Below, piece after piece: positions 1 through 5,443 of a stretch of 6,681 bases of DNA (within the stretch, counting starts at the first letter, position 1; each line of letters begins with the position of its first letter). The DNA comes from an uncultured Ruminococcus sp. (GTDB lineage: Bacteria > Bacillota_A > Clostridia > Oscillospirales > Ruminococcaceae): positions 1-6,681 of the forward strand of contig CAMYYQ010000059.1 of assembly GCA_947303535.1 (NCBI GenBank), given 5' to 3'. The position numbers and the translations under genes were made by a program. The notes beneath the pieces are model-generated. The model was not told the DNA's origin and searched no databases. It was given only the letters and a program-made list of their open reading frames with translations.

Positions 1-18
1 TGGCAAAAGGGAGGAACC

Positions 19-1572
19 CTACCTGCTCAGCCTGAAGGATATCTGTACCCTGGAGCTGCTGCCTGATCTGTACGAAGAACTGCTTTTGTTCATATTCTGA
101 GCATCTGTTCTCTTATTGATAGGTTCAACTTTTCTTGAAGGAGCAATAAACTTGCTGTACTTTTTATTAGTCTTGACATCATTGAGGATAAAGCCCAACA
201 TATTTGCTTCAAAGAACTCGATCCTACTTATTGCCGCATCAATATCAGCAGTCGATGTCTCGTTGTATCTTACGACCATTACCATACCGGAAACCTTTTT
301 AGCGATCTCAACAGCATCTGTAAAGAAGTTTACAGCAGGTGTGTCAATGATGATATATGTATATTTGTCCTCAAGTCTTTCTATTAACCTGTTCATGTTC
401 TCTGATGCAACAAGCTCGGACGGGTTGGAAACTGCGTCTCCTGCCGTAATTATATCAAGCTTTTCCATAAATGTCTTCTTTATGCATCTGTCAAGATCAG
501 AAATATCAGTCAAAGCATTTGCAAGGCCTCTCTTTTCACTGATACGGAATATTTCATGCTGAACAGGATTTCTAAGATCAGCATCTATAAGGAGCACCTT
601 GTTTCCGCCCTGTGCAAGAGTTATGGCAATATTGGCAGCTGTAATTGACTTGCCTTCAAAAGGTTCTGCTGATGAAACAGATATTACCTTCTTTTCACAT
701 GAAGAAAGCGAATAGATTATACTTGTGCGTATGGCTTTGTAGTTTTCAACAACTGTAAAAGGAACATTTTTATCAAACAGGCTGACCAATCCGCCTTTTT
801 TATCGCCCTTGACACTCTTTCCCTTAAAGCGTCCTACTTCACCGATAACAGCCTTGTCATATCTGTTGCCGAGAGCATTGACATCTCTTACGGAATCATC
901 AAAGAAGTCCATAATGAATATAATGAGCAGAGCAAGGAGAATTGCCGAAACAGCTCCAAGTGCAGCGTTTTTCATTTTATTCGGCGATACAGGAGTACCG
1001 TTATACTGTGCCCATGACATATACTGTGCCTTACATCCGTTACCGATAGCCTTCTGGAGATAAAGGTCGGAATATAAAGCAAAGTAGTTACATATAGCTA
1101 CAGATACCTCAGGATCTTTAGTGATGACCTGCATCTTCAGAACCAGTGTATCAGGAACACTTTCGACAAATATAGTATCACGAAGCTCATCAGCAGGAAC
1201 ATTATTATTCTCTACTGTGAACACCTTGCTTAATGCTTCGCTTCCGAAACGTGTTACAAGATTTGTTCCGATCTCCTGCATAACAAGGTCATCATTGAGA
1301 ACTTCGATATATGTATTTGTGAGCTGTTTCAGGTTATTGACATCATTTCTGTTGTCGTTTGAACCTGATGCATTCCCACTTGAAATCATTGGTGTATCGC
1401 CCTGAACATAAAGCTTGATATGTGATTCGTATTTTGGTGCGATAAGATACTTGGATACGCAGAAAGCAATTATACCACCACATATGGCAAATAATACTAT
1501 AAGCCATAATTTTCTGAAAATAAGAGAAAAAATCTCTTTAAAATTGATCAAGTTTCTTTCATCATTCCTCAT
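19..1572 (-). CDS. Fused Wzz chain-length regulator and BY-type tyrosine autokinase
   Basis: A 517-residue membrane protein combining the functions that streptococci split into CpsC and CpsD. The N-terminal Wzz part has a first membrane segment at about 22-45, an extracytoplasmic region at about 46-200 ending in the Pro-rich TPVSPNK, and a second membrane segment at about 203-221. The cytoplasmic kinase follows: ENYKAIRTSI (276-285), Walker A SAEPFEGKSIT (301-311), Walker A' VLLIDADLRNP (326-336), the family NPSELVAS (383-390) and Walker B YIIIDTPAV (406-414). It would set polymer length and export by cycles of autophosphorylation. Oddly, the C-terminal tail is Ser-rich and holds a single Tyr (Tyr501) instead of the usual Tyr cluster, whereas the +1 frame there encodes GYRYPSG and then stops at 27-29. 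A 3' frameshift is therefore possible. Walker A also has Phe305 where Gly, Ala or Ser is commoner. Confidence 0.88.
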   Translation of the reverse strand: MRNDERNLINFKEIFSLIFRKLWLIVLFAICGGIIAFCVSKYLIAPKYESHIKLYVQGDTPMISSGNASGSNDNRNDVNNLKQLTNTYIEVLNDDLVMQEIGTNLVTRFGSEALSKVFTVENNNVPADELRDTIFVESVPDTLVLKMQVITKDPEVSVAICNYFALYSDLYLQKAIGNGCKAQYMSWAQYNGTPVSPNKMKNAALGAVSAILLALLIIFIMDFFDDSVRDVNALGNRYDKAVIGEVGRFKGKSVKGDKKGGLVSLFDKNVPFTVVENYKAIRTSIIYSLSSCEKKVISVSSAEPFEGKSITAANIAITLAQGGNKVLLIDADLRNPVQHEIFRISEKRGLANALTDISDLDRCIKKTFMEKLDIITAGDAVSNPSELVASENMNRLIERLEDKYTYIIIDTPAVNFFTDAVEIAKKVSGMVMVVRYNETSTADIDAAISRIEFFEANMLGFILNDVKTNKKYSKFIAPSRKVEPINKRTDAQNMNKSSSSYRSGSSSRVQISFRLSR

Positions 1573-1619
1573 GATCTCAGCCTTTCTAAAAAACAGATAA
1601 TTTATTTACTTCCGGATAT
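1573..1619 (-). promoter_or_regulatory. 47-nt intergenic gap with the kinase ribosome binding site
   Basis: This is the only real intergenic space in the window. AAAGG at 1581-1585 on the minus strand, 8 nt before the ATG at 1572, is a good Shine-Dalgarno and supports that start. The remainder is AT-rich, with no hairpin and no convincing promoter, so the kinase gene is probably co-transcribed with the genes upstream. Confidence 0.6.
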
Positions 1620-2372
1620 TCAATCAGCTTTTCTCAAGCTGAGGATTATATCACATATCTTATCAACGATCTCTTCACTGAGATCAGCATAAAGCGGAAG
1701 TGTGAGCACACGCTTGCTTATATGCAGTGCAACAGGAGTTTCGTTGACATCGTACTTGCCGTGGAAACACTCAAAAGTATTTGATATAGGATAGAAATAC
1801 TTTCTTGCATTTATATTGTTTTCAGCAAGTGCTTTGAAAACTTCGTTTCTTGTTGCTCCGAAAAGCTTCTCATCAAATACTACAGGGAAATAACCGTAAT
1901 TCGGCTTTACGTCTTTCTGAGGCTTACAGAGGATTATACCGCTGACGTTTTCAAGTCTGTTTCTGTAATGCTCTGTAACTTTTCTTCTCTTTTCTATCTC
2001 ATCATCAATATGTCTGAGATTGCATATACCCATAGCAGCCTGGAATTCGTTCATTTTTGCGTTTCCGCCTACATAGGCAACGTCCTCGGGTCCGTGTATG
2101 CCGAAGTTCTTCATATCGTACAGCTTCTGCACAAGGCTGTCATCGCTGTAGCAAAGCGCACCGCCCTCAATGGTATTGAATACCTTTGTAGCATGGAAGC
2201 TGAACATTGAAGCATTTCCGAAGCAGGCAGCACTTACGCCTTTATATGTTACACCGAATGCATGAGCTGCATCATATATTACCTTGAGATCATATTTATC
2301 AGCTATCTTCTGTATCTTTTCCACATCGCAGAGATTTCCGTATACAACGGCTACCGAAGACGCATGCCGCAT
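1620..2372 (-). CDS. C-terminal fragment of the split DegT aminotransferase
   Basis: 250 codons from an internal ATG at 2372. The first five or so residues (MRHAS) are probably not native; family sequence resumes at about VVYGNLCDVEKIQKIA. It carries the cofactor Asp in IYDAAHAFG, the Schiff-base Lys in FHATKVFN, the family GGNAKMNEFQAAMG motif and the intact C-terminus (RVLTLPLYADLSEE). No Shine-Dalgarno precedes the 2372 ATG, so independent translation is doubtful. Confidence 0.8.
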   Translation of the reverse strand: MRHASSVAVVYGNLCDVEKIQKIADKYDLKVIYDAAHAFGVTYKGVSAACFGNASMFSFHATKVFNTIEGGALCYSDDSLVQKLYDMKNFGIHGPEDVAYVGGNAKMNEFQAAMGICNLRHIDDEIEKRRKVTEHYRNRLENVSGIILCKPQKDVKPNYGYFPVVFDEKLFGATRNEVFKALAENNINARKYFYPISNTFECFHGKYDVNETPVALHISKRVLTLPLYADLSEEIVDKICDIILSLRKAD

Positions 2373-2751
2373 CGAGCATGTTATCAGTGATAAGTCTTTC
2401 GATCTTATCAGTGTCTATCGTATAATCTGTATCATTGATATCGCAGAAAACAGGCTCAAGACCGTTCCTTACGATAGCATGAGTAGTTGAAGCAAATGTA
2501 AATGGTGATGTTATTACCTCACCGTGCTTCGGCAGATTCATAGCGGCAAGTATGTTCTCAAGAGCAAGATGACCGTTAGTATAAAGAGTAACGTGAGGAA
2601 CTTCAAAACGCTCCTCAAGGGCTTTCTGCAACTGCACGTGCTTTTCGCCCATATTTGTAAGCCAGTGACTATCCCAGAATCCTTTTATCTCATTGCAGTA
2701 TTCCTCAAAATCAGGCATAGAAGATCTGGTAACTAAAATATTCTCATTCAT
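2299..2751 (-). CDS. N-terminal fragment of the split DegT aminotransferase
   Basis: 150 codons, of which about the first 125 (through LITDN, ending near 2380) look like genuine DegT sequence; the rest (VFGSRCIRKS and onward) is out-of-frame readthrough. It contains the substrate and cofactor-phosphate region but not the catalytic lysine, so it could not be active alone. GGAG at 2762-2765 lies 10 nt before the ATG, and the start overlaps the GNAT stop as ATGAATGA. Confidence 0.8.
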   Translation of the reverse strand: MNENILVTRSSMPDFEEYCNEIKGFWDSHWLTNMGEKHVQLQKALEERFEVPHVTLYTNGHLALENILAAMNLPKHGEVITSPFTFASTTHAIVRNGLEPVFCDINDTDYTIDTDKIERLITDNMLDAACVFGSRCIRKSLRCGKDTEDS

Positions 2752-3274
2752 TTTCTTTTAACTCCATATATTCTTCTTTAAGTATAGAATACACATACAT
2801 ATTTATGTATTCTCCGTTTTTAAATACAGCTTTTCGCTTGATGCCTTCCCTTTTGAAGCCGCAGTTCTCATAAAGTCTGATTGCAATATTATTTGTTTCC
2901 AGGCATTCCAGCTCTATCCTGTGCAGGTTAAGATTATAAAATGCGTGATGAAGCATTTCCTTAACAGCAAAAGTTCCTATACCTTTGCCGCGGTTTTCAG
3001 TACTGCCGATCATTATATGAAGCACGGCAGCCTGATTTAACTGATCTATATTTGTAAGACTGACAAGGCCGTATAATTTCTCGTCCTTTTCATCTACAAC
3101 AGAACATCTTACATTTGTCGAACGGGATCTCATATAATTCTCAAACCATTCCTGATCGACTCTCAGATTGATATATCTGAACGGTGCGCCCAGGTGGCTT
3201 ATAAGCTCAGGCTTATTTCTCCATGAGTTTATCTCCTCAAGGTCCCTGCTCTCCAGTTCACGAAGTTTATACAT
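2744..3274 (-). CDS. GNAT-family N-acetyltransferase (RimJ/RimL- or PseH-like)
   Basis: A 176-residue single-domain acetyltransferase that uses acetyl-CoA to acylate a primary amine. The N-terminus LRELESRDLEEINSWRN and the following substrate-side region are typical of the RimJ/RimL and PseH-like branch. The acetyl-CoA motif A is LHIMIGSTENRGKGIGT (85-101) with the R-x-x-G-x-G pyrophosphate loop. The C-terminal part, IRLYENCGFKREG (132-144), is the usual motif B with the Tyr thought to act as general acid in many GNATs. In this operon the most likely substrate is a nucleotide-linked amino sugar made by the adjacent aminotransferase, which is inference from context; ribosomal-protein acetylation is less likely here. 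AGAGG lies 9 nt upstream of the ATG. The start overlaps the upstream gene by 8 nt (ATGTATAA) and the stop overlaps the next start by 8 nt (ATGAATGA). Confidence 0.85.
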   Translation of the reverse strand: MYKLRELESRDLEEINSWRNKPELISHLGAPFRYINLRVDQEWFENYMRSRSTNVRCSVVDEKDEKLYGLVSLTNIDQLNQAAVLHIMIGSTENRGKGIGTFAVKEMLHHAFYNLNLHRIELECLETNNIAIRLYENCGFKREGIKRKAVFKNGEYINMYVYSILKEEYMELKENE

Positions 3275-4211
3275 TTTTTATCGCCTCTATAACATAATTG
3301 ATCTCATCATATGAATACCTCTGATCACAAGGCAATGGTATTATGTTTTCGGCAAGATCGTATTCATTATCTTGTTTATTGCACGTATCCAAAACATTAG
3401 GCCATAATTTTGGAGTATATATTTTCATATCTCTGAGTTTTTCCCTTATCACAGCACTGTTCTCAATATAAAACGGATACATGAACGCACCGTTTGGTAT
3501 ATTGAGTTCAAGCTTATTAACAGAAGCAAGAGCTTCATGGTAATACCGGAAGTTTTCTGTCCTTCGCTTTTCTATGAACTCATAGTCGATACCATGAAGG
3601 ATATTTTCTGTGAGCTTTGACATTTTTTTCAGCGGCTCTTCAAAAAACACATCGTTATTTGCAGCATATTCGCTGTAAAACTCGGAAGCCGTTCTCTCAA
3701 ATCTTCCCACAAGGAAATTTATCCTTTTGTAGGATTCATCGTAAGAGAATTCCCTGTCAAGCTGTGAATCAGTATATAATATTGCTCCGTCGGATACTCC
3801 GAAAAACTTACGACAGGTATAAATAGTATCTATACCCTCAGCAGTTCTCTGAAAATATGCCTGTGCATTATCTATAATGATCCTTTCATACTTTTGCTTC
3901 AAACAACGTATATACTCATCTGAAAGCTGTCCGTAGTAATTCACGACATACAGCCATTCATCATCATTCAGTATGATATCTTCCATTTTAAGGTCTTTCC
4001 CTATGGAATAATATCTTACCTCAAGGTCATAGTCACTGAGCACCTTGTCATTTGAATCACACATCATTTTTGGAAAGCATATTTTTTTGATATTCCTGCT
4101 CTCAATAAGATATGCAAATGCATTTCTTCCACAGTTCAGCTTTATGCCGTCATCATAAAGCATAGCCGAACGGAAAGTTTCAAATTCAATGTATCCGCCA
4201 ATTTCTTTCAT
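3267..4211 (-). CDS. Divergent, short DegT/DnrJ-like PLP-fold protein
   Basis: A 314-residue protein that resembles the fold-type I PLP aminotransferases of the DegT/DnrJ/EryC1/StrS group but is clearly shorter than the usual 360-400 residues. Family-like elements occur in order: GGYIEFE at the N-terminus; NCGRNAFAY (26-34), where the family has its phosphate-binding S/T-G-x-x-A turn; IIIDNAQAYF (111-120), matching the cofactor Asp (Asp114) and its D-x-x-Q/H partner; and YTCRKFFGVSDGA (131-143), where Lys135 is at or next to the Schiff-base lysine position. The end (ENIIPLPCDQRYSYDEI) matches the C-terminal LPL-x-x-x motif region. Such proteins occur in capsule and O-antigen clusters, usually annotated only as DegT-like; the reaction is unknown. 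It starts 14 nt after the ATP-grasp stop with no good Shine-Dalgarno and overlaps the GNAT gene by 8 nt. Hand-counted G+C in 3301-3540 is 84/240, lower than its neighbours. Confidence 0.75.
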   Translation of the reverse strand: MKEIGGYIEFETFRSAMLYDDGIKLNCGRNAFAYLIESRNIKKICFPKMMCDSNDKVLSDYDLEVRYYSIGKDLKMEDIILNDDEWLYVVNYYGQLSDEYIRCLKQKYERIIIDNAQAYFQRTAEGIDTIYTCRKFFGVSDGAILYTDSQLDREFSYDESYKRINFLVGRFERTASEFYSEYAANNDVFFEEPLKKMSKLTENILHGIDYEFIEKRRTENFRYYHEALASVNKLELNIPNGAFMYPFYIENSAVIREKLRDMKIYTPKLWPNVLDTCNKQDNEYDLAENIIPLPCDQRYSYDEINYVIEAIKNV

Positions 4212-4225
4212 ATACTTGCTTTAGC

Positions 4226-5443
4226 TCAATCTTCAAATTCGTATCTTACCCATTCCTTTGCACGAGCCATTGTTTCATCAAGCTCCTCACGGGTATCAAA
4301 TCTGAGGAAAAGGTCGCCCAATGTCATGTTAGCTCCTGTAAAAGGCTTTACTACATCGCCCGCTTTTGCAGTTATCATAGAATACTTAACGTACTTCTTC
4401 TCTATTTCGGGATCAATAGTGAGGGATTTAAGTATGCGGTCACGGTCGGTAGTTGAATGAAGATCAAACTGTACCCAGTGTCCGTCACACTTGCCTTCTT
4501 CTATCTTTGTAAGAGGAAGTCCGACTGCTTTTCTTATCTCATTCTCGATAAGGTCTGCATTCTCACCGTAAGCCATATTCTGTATCTCAGCTATTCGGCA
4601 GCCGCCTCCGCGGGGAGATACCTCCATGATGTAAGGCTTGCCGTTTTCACCTACACAGGCTTCGATATTGTATATACCTGTTTTCATATTCAGAGTATAC
4701 ATAAGTCTCTGAAGGTCCTCATGCAGTGCCTTGTCATATTCAGCATCCATTGTACATGGCCATATCAGCATTGCAGGAGTATAAGGATTTACTGCTTCCT
4801 TATCAAAAAGCTGATCTGCAAACGGTCCGAATACTATCTTTCCGTCTACAGTGAAGAAGTCACCGTCAGAGTGGAAGCCCTTGAATGTGATGAAATCCTC
4901 TATAATAAAGTGTCCGTTATGTCCTGCATCAAGTGCGATCTCAATAGCTTCTGAAAGCTTTTCGGGATCATCGACTCTTGTAACGCCCTTGCTTCCTGCT
5001 GAGTCAACAGGCTTTACGATAACAGGCCAGTCAAAGAAGTCGATATCATCAAATGGAGCTTTTTTATCGGTATAGCTCTTTGAATGTGGGCAGTTGAATC
5101 CGTTGTCTGTGAGGAACTTACGGAAAAGTCCCTTATCCTGAAGTATTTTTACGGACTCATATGGTCCCTGGAACGGAAGCCCGAGTTTTTCAGCTGCATA
5201 AGCAGCTGAAGCAACTCCCGGATCGCAGGCAAATGAGATAATGCCGTCAATTTCGTGTTTTTTTGCTGCTTCAAGAACAGCTTCCTTGTCGATAACACTT
5301 ACATTGCAGTATTCATCTGAATACTTATGAGCTATATTATCGGGAAGGTAATCGCAGGTAATAACATAACAGCCAAGCTCATGTGCTTTTTCAATAACGG
5401 GTAATATAAAAGCTGAGCCGCCAAGTATCATAAGTTTCTTCAT
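4226..5443 (-). CDS. ATP-grasp ligase of a polysaccharide cluster (carboxylate-amine ligase family)
   Basis: A 405-residue cytoplasmic enzyme. Its N-terminal pre-ATP-grasp Rossmann-like domain spans about residues 1-110 (LMILGGSAFILPVIEKA and the acceptor-like IDGIISFACDPG). The ATP-grasp domain follows, with the phosphate-binding strand PVIVKPVDSAGSKGV (140-154), the hinge-like IIEDF (180-184), and metal ligands in GIYNIEACVG (256-265) and YIMEVSPRGGG (271-281, Glu274 and Arg278). A C-terminal domain of about 90 residues completes it. The family joins a carboxylate to an amine through an acyl-phosphate with ATP; BacD-like amino-acid ligases, PurK/PurT and carbamoyl-phosphate synthase are relatives. 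The substrate cannot be read from the sequence. Next to two aminotransferase-fold genes and an acyltransferase, attachment of an amino acid or other acid to an amino sugar is a reasonable inference. The start is supported by AGAAGGA, 9 nt upstream, and by the ATGA overlap with the flippase. Confidence 0.88.
   Translation of the reverse strand: MKKLMILGGSAFILPVIEKAHELGCYVITCDYLPDNIAHKYSDEYCNVSVIDKEAVLEAAKKHEIDGIISFACDPGVASAAYAAEKLGLPFQGPYESVKILQDKGLFRKFLTDNGFNCPHSKSYTDKKAPFDDIDFFDWPVIVKPVDSAGSKGVTRVDDPEKLSEAIEIALDAGHNGHFIIEDFITFKGFHSDGDFFTVDGKIVFGPFADQLFDKEAVNPYTPAMLIWPCTMDAEYDKALHEDLQRLMYTLNMKTGIYNIEACVGENGKPYIMEVSPRGGGCRIAEIQNMAYGENADLIENEIRKAVGLPLTKIEEGKCDGHWVQFDLHSTTDRDRILKSLTIDPEIEKKYVKYSMITAKAGDVVKPFTGANMTLGDLFLRFDTREELDETMARAKEWVRYEFED

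Larger units (their letters stand above)
1620..2751 (-). pseudogene. DegT/DnrJ/EryC1/StrS sugar aminotransferase, split by a +1 frameshift
   Basis: Taken together, two overlapping reading frames give one nearly complete PLP-dependent nucleotide-sugar aminotransferase (about 376 residues when joined, normal for the family). Such enzymes transfer an amino group, usually from glutamate, to a keto-deoxysugar nucleotide; VioA/WecE-like dTDP-4-keto-6-deoxyhexose transaminases are the closest type I recognise. The first frame supplies SSMPDFEEY, WLTNMG, the YTNGHLALE cofactor region and SPFTFASTTHAIVRNG. The second supplies VIYDAAHAFG (cofactor Asp), SMFSFHATKVFNTIEGGAL (Schiff-base Lys) and the complete C-terminus. 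Total length is 1132 nt, which is 3n+1, as expected for one net inserted base. The switch must lie between the upstream stop of the second frame (2415-2417) and the first-frame stop at 2299; homology places it at about 2360-2380. Either the gene is inactivated or the sequence has an error here. Confidence 0.85.

Noticed and set aside
1..18. Possible terminator after the kinase gene (minus strand AGGG...CCCT followed by TTTT).
   Set aside because: The stem would be only about 4 bp with a short T run, and the window ends there.
1590..1630. Possible promoter before the kinase gene: TTGAAT, 17-nt spacer, TTATCT on the minus strand.
   Set aside because: The -10 element matches consensus at only two positions and the -35 overlaps the preceding stop codon; chance is likely in AT-rich DNA.
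2381..2393. 13-nt palindrome TTATCAGTGATAA as an operator.
   Set aside because: It lies inside the aminotransferase coding sequence (codons for ITD) far from any start; noted only as a possible slippage aid.
2299..2414. Programmed ribosomal frameshift joining the two aminotransferase halves.
   Set aside because: No slippery heptamer, in-frame stop at the shift site or stimulatory structure of a known type is visible, and sugar aminotransferases are not known to use one.
4457..4954. Plus-strand open frame of 165 codons, and other plus-strand frames throughout.
   Set aside because: They lie antisense to well-recognised genes, resemble no family and have no ribosome binding sites.
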